Notes: generated by a model not told the origin, from the sequence alone. A stretch of 64,000 nucleotides of DNA from Dysidea avara (GCF_963678975.1 NC_089276.1:682001-746000); one strand, 5' to 3'. Counted from the first letter of the stretch, positions 47,720 through 60,309 are shown. A program made the numbers and translations.

Positions 47720-48714
47720 TTATTTATCACAATACAACTTTGTTCTCAAAGACTTGGACTTTCCGGTGCCTTTTTTGTTCTCTTGCTTGTACATCTCCAT
47801 TAGGGATGATGCAAAGGAAAATCCACGAATTGTGATCCACTTATTAACTATATGCTGAAGGCACCTTGCATTTTCATCTTTTTCAAATCCTGCAATGCAC
47901 CAATGGAACAAGACATCGTCATCATTTACTAACATGTTTGTGAGATAGCTTTTGTAATTGTCAGCCATTTTTGAGGCTTCCTTAATGGTCAAGTAATGCC
48001 GCACACAACATTCAATAGCCAGAAATATCTGATATGCCTCAGGTGTTATCTTCACTAAGCCACCCCTGTCTATGGCATTTGTCCAAGCGGCTGATGGTGG
48101 ACTGTTCTCATCTGACACATCAGTACAGATCATTTCATTTAGGAGTGGCTTAAAATCAGAGCAGCCAGGGTGGGCCTTCAACTTCTTTACTACATATCCA
48201 CTGATGTATAGGATGGCGTTCTCCTCCTCAAAGCTTAGGTCAGGGCTGTCAATATATTCAGTTTCCACACTAGTAGCGTCAGAGTCCAGGACTGTTCTCA
48301 ACTTTTTCTGCAGCAAATTATCAAAAAGTTCATCAGTAAAATGCTGATAGAAAACAGGTTGGTCATCCAAGTGACTGACTGTTAAAAAATCTTGCCACCT
48401 CTTAGTGAAGTCACCAGAAATTGTCAGTAGGTTAAACTTCTTCCATAGCCTTTCCTGGTTCAATTTGTTAGGCTTGCCTCTTTTTTGAGCAGCAATGATA
48501 ATGGAGTTCAGTTGAGCAGCAAATTCCAAAGCTGCCTCACTGGGTAGAGAACTATAGCACTTGGCCATGGTTTTGGCCATTCTAAACACGTCTTGTTTCC
48601 CTGAGTGGGTAGTGTCAGACTATCGTCCGCTAAAATACCACCAAGAACACCTCTTATCAACCTAGTTTCTTCACTAACAGGTCGCTGAGCTGCCCCAACA
48701 TTTCCTTCAGCCAT
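47720..48714 (-). pseudogene. Convergent passenger gene of the P-like element, function unknown
   Basis: ATG at 48714 (MAEGNVGAAQRPVSEETRL) leads to a long frame ending 47720, but the register changes near 48600, so about 330 residues are split 40/289. The larger part has blocks I associate with uncharacterised proteins common in sponge, cnidarian and mollusc genomes: FYQHFTDELFDNLL, SFEEENAILYISGYVVKKL, IDRGGLVKITPEAYQIFLAIE, VLFHWCIAGF, and at the end ITIRGFSFASSLMEMYKQ with KGTGKSKSLRTKL. No catalytic motif is obvious. Being enclosed by the terminal repeats it is a passenger or an accessory transposition factor. The Lys/Gly-rich C-terminus suggests nucleic-acid binding (inference). A single base change near 48600 separates it from an open frame. 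Confidence 0.75.
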
Positions 48715-49684
48715 ACAGAACGTGGCCGCACCGCCTGGTTAAAACAATAATCTGAAGGCCGGCGAGTGCCTAGCGGGTGCGAAGTGATAGTGTTAATGTG
48801 GCGGTTTCTAATCCCGGGTAAGGCTATAGTATCTATGCACTGACATAAGCACAGTAGCACACAATCCTCCCATATAAGACTGTCAGGCTTCACACTCTGT
48901 AAGTTGTTTATGACCTGGATACCATATGGGAGGGTTGTTGATGATATGTGGTTAGACCACAAAATATTTTTAAATGGTAGGGTTGTAATAAACACCCCAC
49001 CCAACCTTTTTTTTGCGTGTGAAAAGCAGCCATGATATCAGCGCTACCATTTATCTTCCGCTTATAATGGACAAACAAAGCACTCACTGTGATGGCTAGA
49101 AAGAAGAATAAACTGGATGTGCGCTTAAACGGCTTCTAGTAGCGAAGACGGGCAGCTCACTAGAGGCCCTATTATGGCGATCTTGCAAGGTAAAAGAGTG
49201 CTGCATAACTTCAATCTGCCATCTATTAACGTTATAAAGACTATAGTCGAACAATACGCATCCCTGAGCACACAAGATACCGTAATTTTGTTCTTCTACG
49301 GCTTCTTCCGTATACGGAACAGCAGGCAATGGCGAAGAACTTAGAAATTTATCGAGGTGGAGGCCGGTTAGCGATCTGTGGAGTAAGGGTTAATTAATGG
49401 GTCATGCATGGACATGCGGAAGGACTCAGTGAGTAAGGCTGTGTAGTTTTTAGCTATCACGAAAAAATGGAAGCCTTGGACTGTACACGAGTGAAACAAA
49501 ATAATAATAATATTATGAATAATAATATGAACAATTCGTGTAAAATTCGCAATTTTTGAATGTTTCTAAATTTCGTCTAGACCATTTTTACTGCTATATC
49601 ACCATTTTTCTGAGTTCAGTGTTTGATAATAAGCCATCTGAGTGTTGTTTTGTGCTCGAGTCTGCTTTCTAAGGCTGGTTTTAG

Positions 49685-49760
49685 GTGACTGCTCTATTAG
49701 GATTTTCAAAAATTCCACTGTGATCCCTATTATGAACCCACTATCGTGGTTCATGATAAC
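49685..49760. repeat. Dispersed repeat shared with 21219-21295
   Basis: Starts with the 20-mer variant gtgactgctctattaggatt, then gtgatccctattatgaaccc and tcgtggttcat. Confidence 0.7.
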
Positions 49761-50415
49761 TATGTATTTATATGATATATTATAGCATTCTGGCATGTCA
49801 TGTCAAAGTAAAAATACCTGTGGCAGTAGTACTAATTGTGTATTTGTACATCCACTATAACTATCAATTACTGTGTCAAAATTTTATTCTGTTTTCAGCT
49901 GTATGTTCTACTCTTTACAAATAAAGTACAGCTGAAAAGTGCCACTACAATCAATCCACTTACTCTCAAATATATGTAAGAGGTGCAATACGTCCATTAT
50001 AAGTGCGATATCTCAAATATAAATGGTGCGATACAAAATTATGGATAGTTTATCCCATTATAAGTTCTGCAGAGGTTGCTAGTTATGAAACAGCATGCAA
50101 AGGAAAGAGGGAAATCATTTTGTTAAATCTTGACATGCATACAGTTTGTGTGATTGAAATAGAACATAAAACAAGCCATGCAGCACAAGAAGCCATTGAT
50201 GTTTGGACCTCAGCAAAATTAAAAAATGAAGGAATCAATTGCAATCCTGTAGTGTTTGGTAGAAAGATATCAGTCAGTTAGTCAGTTAGTCTGGTACACT
50301 AAACCACGATGTGTACAGTGCCCTTCCATATTAAGTTGCTTGCTGTTAATATCCTTGTATATAGGTACAGTATGTATGTAAGGTGCAATAGCAGTCTGTG
50401 TTCCACTATTGGGGC

Positions 50416-50458
50416 GGAATGTGTACTGCAAACCCTAAGGTTTTGCAGTACACATTCC
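50416..50458. repeat. Hairpin, 17-18 bp arms
   Basis: ggaatgtgtactgcaaa and ttttgcagtacacattcc face each other around about 8 bases. Confidence 0.85.
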
Positions 50459-52546
50459 TTAGCCATGTATACACTGCACTGACTAGTGGATTGAGGATTC
50501 TACATTGATTTTTAAAAGCACAAAGCGAGAAGTTTTACTGGGATATGCTAAAAAGCCATTGTAACAAGTGGCTATATCTAGCAAATATGTATAATATTGA
50601 GAGTTGACATGTAGCTATGAATTTTGTAATGTATTGTGGGTTTTGGTATGTAGCTACATTCACCCACAATGTCTGCACACATATTATGTGAAAATTCCCT
50701 GCAAAACCTCTAACGTGCATATTATTTCCTACCAATACAACTGGAAGACGAAACACAAATAAAATCTGCACTATACATAATTCCTCCCATGTTTGGTAAT
50801 AAGCTGATCGTTCACCAGAGTAGTATATATTCATTACTGGATATGCACAAGCAAGTGCAAGGAGAGTAATTCTGTTGTGTTAGTGTACTATAGCTATATT
50901 CCTGGACCAAGAATAATTAATGTTGGTCATTTCATTCTATGTGAATCACTACAGGATATTTGTATGCACTTATTAGTAACATGGGATTACGTTAGTTGAC
51001 AAAACACGTTGAGAACAATTTTTGATGTATACTGTCCAATGGTTTCATTGCACAGTGACAGAAACAAGGTAATGTTGGCCTATAGCCAAATGTAGTCTTA
51101 CATCCCATACAGTTTTTGTGGTAATAAACCATCTGGTCATTGTTGTACATTCTGTGACCACTGCCCATGCAAATGTTGGCAGACCCACTGTGCACTATAT
51201 GATGGCAAATATTCTTCACATTCTAAATGCAACAAACTATATAGTTAACAGTCTGTTTGTACAAAGTTTGAAAATGCTATGGGAATACTTGATTTCCCTA
51301 CACAGAGCTCTCAAAAGTGCTGGCAAAGGAAGGTGTTTATGGTTTGTTAAATAGCTGTACTGTCAACAATGACTAATACATTACCAAGCTGATCACACAA
51401 GATGGCTGACAAGATTAGTACATTATTTTTTTAGCACACAACAATACGGTAATGTAATATTCCAAGTCAAAGGATCTGCAACTAGAAAAAATCCTATACA
51501 AGATATCAAACATTATATCTAGCAAGATACCAAACATGGCAATGATATCAAAAGCAAAATATTCAGAAAAGTTGGACCACAAGACGTTCAGTATTTGGAA
51601 ATTCTTCAGAAGGTAAAATTTCACACCTCAAATCTCTATAAACTGTACAAGAGTCACAAGGACACAGGGCATAGCACACACGATGCTGCATATATGGAAG
51701 TATGTATACAAGAAATATACGGGATTTCAGATCAGAATTTCAACAACATTTCAAAGCTGTGTGAAATTTCAAAGAAGTTGCAGACCATTCATTCCAGGTG
51801 TTCACCTTATGCATGGCACTCCCATCTGGCATGCAAAAACTAAGCAAAATATTAGATAGCTAATTCTCTTGTTCAGACATTATGGTTTAGGACAACCACT
51901 GTTGAGCTTGGTGATGTATTTCATGATAAACTGAGTCACCCAGAGAGGGGGGCAACTGGGGCAGGTCTCAGCTTGTTTGAGGTGTGTACTGTTGGGCCTG
52001 TATTGCTTCTGGGCAGTCCTGATGGCAAACCTTTATCTGCATTAAGGTAGCCACAATAATCAGGATGAAAATTCTTAAAATACTGTATGAATACTGTATA
52101 GCTATACCTGTAGTAAACTTCTTTGTGATGCATTTATCATTCTTAGTGGTAGTCTCTGCTCTGTATATAAGCTCTGTGCAAGCGACTTCCAAGTGGTTGC
52201 TACACTGATAAGTAAAGCATACAGGACATCCAACTTGAGGACATCTGACACTCGGAGATACTGTACGACACGCTACATTATATATCGCACTATCCCTCGG
52301 CTTACGACGAAGTTAGATATATGGTCAGGAAACAGACGCAAAGATGTTTAAGCAGTCATCAAATTAGACCAGGTTAAACGTTCCATCCAAAAAGTTCTAT
52401 TTAATTATCACCATATCGCTCACGTGAGGATGTCATAACTAGGCAACGGTACTTTGAGGCAGCTGCTTCTGTTAACAACCGTTGAAGTTAAAAGTTTGTG
52501 TAGCTACCTACGCAAAGAGCGAGGCTGCTAAAAGTCTGGTTGCTTC

Positions 52547-52997
52547 ATGGCCGGTGGTGGTGAAAGACGGTCGGAGCTACGCCGGCATCGACTAATGAAT
52601 ACCAGCTGGGGTTTGTTCACTGTTTTCTGTAATTGTTTAACTGTTACCTTTGTAGGCAACTACGGACTTCATTTGTCGTCCATGTGCTGATGGTTCGTTT
52701 GTGCTAGTGCCTACTATGCCAAAGCCGATTATATGCCTAAGTCGAGTAGCCATTCACATTTGCTGGGCTCCGCTGGCTCGGCGTGATGGATGACAGGTTG
52801 GTAACACTGTGCTACTTACTTTAGCTTATAGTTTTCATGTAGACAAGGTGGCAGAGAAGCAGCAGTAGAGAGAAGTGACAGGATAGAGTGATGGTACGTA
52901 CAAAAGTCTCTCTGAGGCCGAGTTCATCAATGGTCTTACTCTATCCTTTGTAGTTCCAGTGACGTCGACATAGCATGCAGTGATAGACTGATACAAG
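52547..52997 (+). ncRNA. Putative spliced transcript with tiny introns
   Basis: Four short exon-like blocks with consensus splice sites follow each other: 52547-52610 (starting ATGGCCGGTGGTGG), 52656-52796, 52853-52893 and 52954-52997, separated by introns of only 45-60 bp (gt...ag each). The first two blocks are richer in CG than the surroundings. Joined, the ATG frame stops after about 33 codons, so it is either a non-coding or leader transcript or a misread. No product is recognised. Confidence 0.3.
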
Positions 52998-53674
52998 TAT
53001 GTACTGCTACAGAATGATGGTCAGACTACCAAACATGGTAAAAATTGTAAAATATAATAATGTGTAATGTATTCTCAACTTGAATTCACAGTCGGAACAC
53101 TATAACTGATTTGGTGCAGTCATATAGACATTATTGAGGTATGTCCATATGTATGTACTGTACAATATATAAAATACTTATTGACGGAATTATACGTTGC
53201 TGCTGAAGGATGTTTATTACTGACAACTGTGGTAAGAACATTCTTTATTGGTTTCATTTGTTTACAGTATCATACTACCCTATAGACTTGCAACATTGGT
53301 TACAGAAATAGGAGAAACTGATGGTTGCAGTTCCCATGGTTACCGTTCATCTTCACATTATTGATTTCTGTTGGATTAACAAGACTTGAAACCCTGGAAC
53401 AATAATTGTAATTGATGATATTTCAAAATGTACATTTCTAATTGTACAGTATTTAAATGGATACAGATCATACCACAATAACAGTGTGCGATACATACAT
53501 TAGGTAAAATGGTCAGTAATACACACAGAGAATGGTGTGCTCGGTGCGAGGAGGCATATCATACACACTTTGGTGTGATATGCAGCCAACTGTTTTAACA
53601 GTGTAGCTACTACATGATAATTATGATATGCCAGTATTGAATAACGTACAGGACTACAGGTAGCCTCTATCATG

Positions 53675-53932
53675 CTATAGTACAACAGTACAACAAGGTG
53701 ATAATCTCTCTTTAGCGGACTCTATACTAGCTTCTAGATTGTACTTCCTCATTTTTTCTTTACGTTGTTCTCTGTTCTCTTGTCTTTGTCCTTGATTTCT
53801 CTCAAAAGACGCTTCCTGTAGCAGATGTAACTTATCCATCTCTCTCCTGTGTTGTTCTTCACTTTCCCTCTCAGCTCTTAACCTCTGCTCTTCTCTCTCC
53901 TTCTCTCTTTCTGTTAGCTCTCTAGTATACAC
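53675..53932 (-). CDS. Charged coiled-coil C-terminal exon, unknown protein
   Basis: The frame reads ELTEREKEREEQRLRAERE, then REMDKLHLLQE and RKEKMRKYNLEASIES, ending SPCCTVVL and a stop at 53675-53677. Nearly every residue from about 5 to 65 is charged or Gln, typical of a single alpha-helix or coiled coil. An acceptor-like tatactag lies at the right end (about 53922), so it may be the last exon of a minus-strand gene. Upstream exons were not found. Low complexity means similarity searches alone will be ambiguous. Confidence 0.4.
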   Translation of the reverse strand: MYTRELTEREKEREEQRLRAERESEEQHRREMDKLHLLQEASFERNQGQRQENREQRKEKMRKYNLEASIESAKERLSPCCTVVL

Positions 53933-54155
53933 ACATTAATGATAAGGTCTGCACTAGCATACAACACTTACAACATGTAATCACGAAGACCATAACCTCA
54001 TAATGGTTGAGTTAGCCACACATTGGTTCCAAGTACAATTATCATATTTACTTTGTTAAACACTGCAGTATTGTCTTAGTTCAAAATGTCAATACAGTGA
54101 CTACTCAAAATCGACCACTATTTGATGCTCGAAAACCATGTTAAACTAAATTGAT

Positions 54156-54500
54156 TAGTGATGTGCAATATATCGATTATATCGATTATCGTGATATATT
54201 AATTTTTATATCGTAATCGTGATTAAAAAATCAATATCGTTATATCGTGATATATGATGGTGTAGCAATTTCATCAGAAAATGATGTTCAAGACAATATT
54301 ATTTTCTTTATAACAGACTTACTTGCAGAGGAAAGTGCATGTTAGGGACTATTTTACATGGTTTATACTCAAATACTAGCAATTTATTACCATGACTTCA
54401 TGCAATTTGTATATCGTGATAATTTATCGTATCGTGATAAAAGAAGGGAGCAATAATCGTGATAGGTGATATACAAAATTTGCCATATCGCACAACACTA
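54156..54500. mobile_element. hAT-type MITE, 345 bp
   Basis: Ends TAGTGATGTGCAATATAT and ATATCGCACAACACTA. Flanks aaattgat and aaatcgat (54148-54155, 54501-54508) agree at 7 of 8. The interior is full of tatcgtgata blocks and has no transposase. Confidence 0.87.
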
Positions 54501-55179
54501 AAATCGATGGTGGCACTACCCAAGAGTGGCTATATTATTGAAGGTACAGTGTTTAACTAAGGAAGTACGGTAACCCCAAATCACAATGGTTTGTTCTGCA
54601 GAGAAGCCAAGATAAGAAGCCAACCAAGCACAACAAGAAAGTAGAATGATAGACAGTAAATTTGGTGAAGACAGAAGCCTTTTAAGTACAACAAAATGAT
54701 GTGATTCTGATTAGCAATGCCAGATTTGTTGACAAAGAAGAATATTAAGTACAACTAGTGATACCATAAATAGCCAATCAGATCTAAGTATTGAAGTGGC
54801 CACAGAAAACTAGTCCAGTGTATGAAGGGCGGTCACTTTACAGCTGTATGATTAGTAGGCAATCACAAACATTTACCAGCCAAATTTCTCTTGACATTGT
54901 CTTGTACAATTTTGACTGTTACATGTACAATTATTCACTAATGGCGTCCCTAAAAGGCTCATGACATGCAGTGACTCCTAGCAGTGTGACAAATCTCGAC
55001 TGAGGGCTGCACAGTATCATGTCTCCCTTAACAAAAAAGGAATAGCTTTTCTGTATGGCTAACAAAAGAGGTTTAATGGTCTTTGTCACACTATTAATGT
55101 TGAGCATGGTAGCTGTATTCATAATGCTAACACAATGAAAATATGCCACACCCCCTGGTGGGTGAAGGCAGACTCCAGA

Positions 55180-55486
55180 CACTCTAATACAGCAGTCACC
55201 CTAATAGAACAGTCACACATGTATAGCCCTACGTTACAACAAAAAAAATCAAATAAACTAGTACATATTTTTTAAACTGTAAAAATGAAGTAGGGAAGCG
55301 AAATAAGAGATGAATGATGGTATTACAGCATAGCTCAGTGGGAAAATCCCTACTTTGGTATTGAACAACATCATTGTTATAACATGCCAAAGTAGGAATT
55401 TTCCTACCAAGCTATGCTGTGATACTATCATTCAACTCTTGTTTTACTAGTTTATCGTTACTACTTCATTATCAAATATATTAGTT
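55180..55486. mobile_element. Palindromic MITE, left end intact
   Basis: Two tandem 20-mer motifs (55180-55199 and about 55199-55216) lead into a palindrome (55257-55486) with the same arms as 15061-15301 (gatgaatgatggtattacagc, gtgggaaaatcccta). No right-hand 20-mer follows, so the right end is lost. Confidence 0.8.
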
Positions 55487-56229
55487 ATTTATATAATAAT
55501 GCATACAGAATTATCAAATAAAAGTTATTGTAATTTCATAATTAGTGAATCATTTGTAATTCACTAATTACATTGCTATGCACTGCAAAGAAAGCGCCAT
55601 TAGAACAAACTGCTTTAAACAACATATTACAAACAGAAGTATCTTAACTGTTTCATAGTTTCACTATCATGCTTTTCCCTGTAAAGCTTCTAGACAAAGC
55701 CACAAGGCTGCTCTACATTTTTGTTCAGGACATGTCCCCTTTTAACTTGAAGGGATAGGCTATTCCTGGTAGTCTATGAGGCCTGCACCTAGTAGACTGG
55801 TGCTGCCCGCCCCTTTGCAAAAGGTAAGGGCCTGGTGAAATACTGATCTCACATAGGAATTCAATTAGATAGCATATGTAACTGCTGGTTACATCAGATG
55901 ATTGCTCTCCAATTTGAATAAAAGCATTGTTTTGCCAAGGCAATTTGTGTTTAACATCATTGGCATGCATTAATTGGCTAGAGCGGAGTTTTGGTACTAC
56001 AAATGATATGGCATCTGTATTTTACTTTTGCAAAGGGGTGGGTGGTGCCAGACTATAGTAGGTACGTGTTCACCTGAGCCCCCGCCAAATATAATAATAT
56101 CAAAGATTCTGACTATGAAAAATCCGCAAAATCAGGTCATTACTCTCTTGGGAAATAAAGGTATCATAGACATATGATACCCACTAGTTTACATGACCTT
56201 TGAACCCACAATTCAATGCTGTCGTTCTT

Positions 56230-56420
56230 TACAAAATATTGGCTGAATGCTTTGTGATGGAAAACAGTAATATCTGTTCTGAAGTAGGGTGGACTGGAGC
56301 CCTCCAATGTGAGGAAACTGGCATGATATCAGTGAGTTAGCAAAACTAATATGCTTATCTGTTAATCTGGAACCCTTCTCTGTTGTCCTCCAAAGTGAGA
56401 GAGCTCCATCGAAATCGTAC
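56230..56420 (-). pseudogene. Ulp1-like (C48) cysteine protease remnant
   Basis: The minus strand reads RLTDKHISFANSLISCQFP and HIGGLQSTLLQN, then IQPIFCKERQH, a stop and IVGSK. This matches the W-L-x-D-x-x-I ... GLQ ... IxxxxxxHWI pattern around the catalytic His of transposon-linked Ulp1-like proteases. The codon after the presumed catalytic His is TGA where Trp is expected. Flanking frames (56383-56798, other strand) are shadows. It is a remnant, probably once part of a DNA transposon. Confidence 0.6.
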
Positions 56421-56799
56421 CCACCGTTCTGTCGAGTTTACTATAGACTTGACTGTAGAATTGGTTTCAGAGTCACTTATAGTGATGCACTTCACAAATT
56501 TATCAGCAACATCACCTTCAGTGTGGTTTTCTGCTGGTGGTGAAGAGCAGTCAAGGAGCTTACAACAGTCAAGTTTGATACATCATCACACCTTCACGTG
56601 TTTGGCCAGAGAGCATTCACTGTTCTTAGCATCCAGAGTGCGTTGGTTGAGCCTGACACAGTGGTAGGGATGGAGCTTAAACTACTTGACGTTGATGCAT
56701 CATCGATCTTAGGACCAGACACAACAATAACCTCAACCCTAAATGCACTTAGAAAAAATACTTCTTTACTTTCTGAAGCTCTGAAAATGGGCCCTTAAA

Positions 56800-57770
56800 A
56801 ATCAGCTTACATGGAATTTCCATGCCTCCTTGCTCTAGGTCACTGGAATATCTACGAGTTCCTGTAACAGTACCCCACCTCGCCTTAGAAACAGTGAACA
56901 TAGATACAACAGTATGTAGCCAACAATTTCTTCAGATTTGTAAAATCAATGGCATATCTGTCTTCTGAATTATCGGTCTCTCTGTGAAACACCACAACTT
57001 TCCCCACAACTTTCCATGCTAGCCTTGCCATTTCTTATTCAACGTTGGACAAAATTTCTGTTTTTTTTTTTGTTTTTTTTAACTGGGTGTGCCAGGTTTT
57101 ACAAACTGATAAAACAATGCTGCAAGCAATACTTGTTAATAACTCTTGTTACATGGGCCAGCTACCCAAACATTTAGTAGTGCTGTGAAGCCCTTTAAAT
57201 GCCAGAACTGTTAATCAAAAAAGTGCTTTGATACAGGCAAGAACAAGTCAGTTATGAGGCTTTAAAAATATCCCATACATTTAGTATGAACAATTCAGGT
57301 GTGCAAACATGTTTACAACATGAAAACATGTTTGTTCCAGTACAAAACCATTGGGAGTGAACACATGTTCACTCAATAATCAGAGGGCTACAGTTGTAAT
57401 GAGGGAATTTCAGAAACAAAAGGGATTAAAAGACTGTGGTCTATTGCTGTGATGACCTCCTTGGCTCTTTAAGAAGATCCAAGTACTGTCAAATACGACC
57501 AGAACAAGATGAGGCAGCATCTAGTGGACTGTTCTCTAGCAAGTTCCTAACGTCTTTCCCAAAACTGTAATCAAATCCTAAGCATTCGTTACTGTAATTC
57601 AATTGTTTACATTAATAATAAAGTTTGCTTAAATGATCAATGAAATGTTAATGAAACATGTTGCAATTGTATATTAGTACATACACATAATAACAAGTTA
57701 ATCATTTACTAAAGCAGTCCACGATACCTGCTGCTTTAAAGCCATTTCGTATGATATCAGGATGAGCAAG
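56800..57770. other. No gene recognised
   Basis: Includes a T-rich run at 57059-57081. No supported frame. Confidence 0.35.
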
Positions 57771-57777
57771 AAGATGA

Positions 57778-58880
57778 TCACACATCCTTTAGATCCACTG
57801 AGCACCTAAAGATTTCATCTGGCTCATGGGGAACTTCACAGGTTTGATTTCTGTGACAGAAGGACCATAAGTTTTCAAAACTTCTGCTGCATACCACTCT
57901 TGAAGCTGAGCTTTCACCAAGTTTTTGACTGATTTGTTCACACTCAGATCCCATTGGTTGGAGCTCCCCTGTACAGTTTGCTGGCACAAACACACATTGT
58001 TATCCTCTAGCAATTGCAAAATTCCATCTGTACGTTGGACTATAAAATTGTCAAAAATACTGTGATTGACATCAAGGCATAAATTTTCCTTGTGTCTTGC
58101 ACATACGGAACACATAGTGATGGATTGTTATTTCATTATACCAATGGTTAGGGGAAAATGTTACATCCCAGGGAAATTCACAGGCCTTAGTCTTCCCTTG
58201 ATACACAAGCTGCAATGGTAATAATTTTCCTATCATGGCTGCAGCAAGCACAATTGTAATCTGGCGCTTCTGCAATTGTAACCTTTTTTATCCTCCTTTA
58301 GCCATGATCCAGTTCGGGACGGACACGTAGTTGACAGCTGTTTGGTCCCAATTCAGATTTAAGTCCTGTGGGATTTCCTCCATTTCAACAAGACGTCGGA
58401 TGTCTAACAAAAATTCCTCGTTCAGTAAAGCTAGATTTTCAACGGCAACCTTAGCCTTGGTGGTGGCCTTTCGCATATCCCATTCTTTCCATTAAGTACT
58501 GGGCCTAGTGATTTGTTAGGACAATGTGTCCACCATTCACTGCCAGCAAATTACTGTTAGGCATCCTGCAGCTGCTGCTATGCCAATGGATGTGTTAACA
58601 ACGCCTCCAGCATCAGGAAGGGTTGCCAAGTAGGCCTGTACCTGATGATCCAACTCCTGTCCTAATAGTAATGGCTGACCCTCTTCTACAGCAGGGAATT
58701 GCTTAATTTATTAATCGATAAGTCTTCTTCACCTGCTTTAACTTTGATGGCTAATTCACGCAAGTTCAACCATCTCACTGTACTGTCCTTTAGATTTGGC
58801 ATACCTTTAGCGAAATGGTGTTTTGCTTTTGTTGTGCCATTCTCGGTGGCATACTTTCCATCTTTGGCCTAGCGTGGCTA
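57778..58880 (-). pseudogene. pogo/Tigger/Jerky-type transposase (DDE_1), broken
   Basis: Read leftward: a KYATENG / AKHHFAKG region near 58860-58800, the NLNWDQTAVNYVSVPNW block (58370-58310) with the first catalytic Asp, then ITIVLAAAMIGKLLPLQLVYQGKT, NHWYNEITIHHYV and, in a third frame, VCLCQQTVQGSSNQWDLSVNKSVKNL and QEWYA. This matches the DDE_1 superfamily found in Tigger elements and in domesticated Jerky-like proteins. Several stops and at least three frame changes disable it. The DNA-binding helix-turn-helix N-terminus is not identifiable. Confidence 0.83.
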
Positions 58881-58910
58881 TCATATATGCACCACGACGT
58901 TTCTCATTGA

Positions 58911-59482
58911 CTAACAGCGTGTCTACACTAGATTCAAAATTCAAGCTATTGTGGTGTAATTTGATCTGGGGTGATTAATGCTTCAGTGTAAACACATGCC
59001 GAATCGAGCCATGCAAATTTGAATGGGGCTACCTACCTGAGGTGGTCCAGTTCGATTTAGTGCGACTCACATCTGTGGACAGCTACAGCTAAAAAGGTGA
59101 CTGTAATGATGAAGTGAAGTAACAGCGAAGTATTTAGGCGACGATACGGACAGACAGCTTCAAGAACAACACAAGGGCTCAAAACAAACATGTACGCGTG
59201 CGAATCAATAGTTAACTAGCTACACAGAGTTGAGAGTAGTCACCAACACCGAGGCCAACACTTAAGACTTTATCATGACTACTAGCCTGGCGAATAGAAA
59301 GTACAAATCCTTTTTGACTCCATTAACAACCTTTACTTTGATGCAAATTATGATTGTGGGTTTACGTTTTTTACAGATTGGAGTGGGCTTGCCTTTGTAG
59401 TATAAACGGGGCTGAAAAATCAATCTGAATCGCACTGAAGCGATCTCATCCAGAGCGATCTGCAGTATAAACACGTTGTTAG
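58911..59482. mobile_element. MITE with inverted ends, hAT-like
   Basis: ctaacagcgtgtctacactag on the left faces its inverse (gcagtataaacacgttgttag) on the right. Subterminal blocks gcttcagtg / cactgaagc also pair. A target duplication is not evident. It adjoins the transposase pseudogene at 57778-58880 without a clear link. Confidence 0.65.
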
Positions 59483-59841
59483 GCTAACTGAGCACTCACT
59501 TCTTTGTTCGCTTCTTCAATTGAAGAAGAAGGCACGGATTCACTTAAGGGACCAGGCAAACCATCCTTAGTCTTCACACGACTGAAGTACTTCAACAGCG
59601 ACATATTTTAATGGTTTGAACACGTTGCAGAATCATGTGAAGAAACAATGCAAGAAAAATGTTTGCAAATGCACCAGGATTTGTGAAATTTGCGAACATT
59701 TTCTATCATGAACAATTCCTGATATATGGTACATTGATTTATTATACATGCCACCCCCCCCAAAGACAGGTATATACAGTAGCAACTGGATCAAAATGAA
59801 ATGAAATCAAGCAATCAAGGACTGCTCACAAGAGGTGATCT

Positions 59842-59908
59842 CACACACACACACAACACACACACTCTCCACACACACACACAACACACACACACACTCT
59901 CCACACAC
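59842..59908. repeat. (AC)-rich minisatellite
   Basis: Two units of about 33 bp, each a run of ca dinucleotides with one aacac break and a closing ctctcc. Confidence 0.93.
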
Positions 59909-60309
59909 AGAAAAGTACATTGTAAGCAAAGAAAAGATCTACAAGACCTCATTTCTATCAATCTAGTGGTTAAAATAAGCTGCTGTAACAGTGCCTTGTG
60001 CATCTCGTATCATGGATGAAGCAATAGATCTTCCCAAGGGAGTCCTGTTCCTAAGATACCAATGGAATTGTAGGCGTGTAATTTAAATTAGGCAAGCGAA
60101 ACCATCGACAACATGTTTTGACTAGACAAGACATCAATGGAGATACCTAGCAACAACATTTGTATGGTGGGCATACACTACTGAAATGGAAAATGGATTA
60201 CAGTAACCAAGAAACAAACGACAATAACTATCACATCTTTATAGATAGATAGAGTTAATAATTATCCCATTGACAGCCAAATTCTCAGGGACCACTGCCT
60301 GAATTGCTG

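Larger units (their letters stand above)
44081..48837. mobile_element. P-element-like DNA transposon with two convergent genes
   Basis: A 4,757-bp element. Its ends are perfect inverted repeats for over 30 bases (CATAGATACTATAGCCTTAC outward) and share further subterminal blocks such as cgcacccgct. A 7-bp direct repeat cactgac flanks it (44074-44080 and 48838-48844). Inside, a six-exon transposase gene of P-element type runs rightward (44848-47588) and an unrelated gene runs leftward (48714-47720); the two 3' ends are only 131 bp apart. The transposase has two premature stops and a frameshift, so this copy could move only if transposase came from elsewhere. Confidence 0.85.
48845..52500. other. 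Intergenic, no supported gene
   Basis: Open frames 49096-49329 (minus), 50003-50281 (plus, with a run EIILLNLDMHTVCVIEIE), 50992-51219 (minus) and 51595-51843 (plus) show no family or splice support. It includes the repeat at 49685-49760 and a hairpin at 50416-50458. The nested open frame at 50003 resembles a retroelement-derived tail only vaguely. Confidence 0.4.

Noticed and set aside
56383-56798. Plus-strand open frames of 94 and 66 residues
   Set aside because: They are antisense shadows of the minus-strand protease remnant and adjacent sequence.
58911-59482. MITE as the end of the pogo-type element at 57778-58880
   Set aside because: Both inverted ends lie on one side of the transposase remnant and do not enclose it.
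59801-60019. His/Thr-rich open frame
   Set aside because: Created by the (AC)-rich minisatellite.
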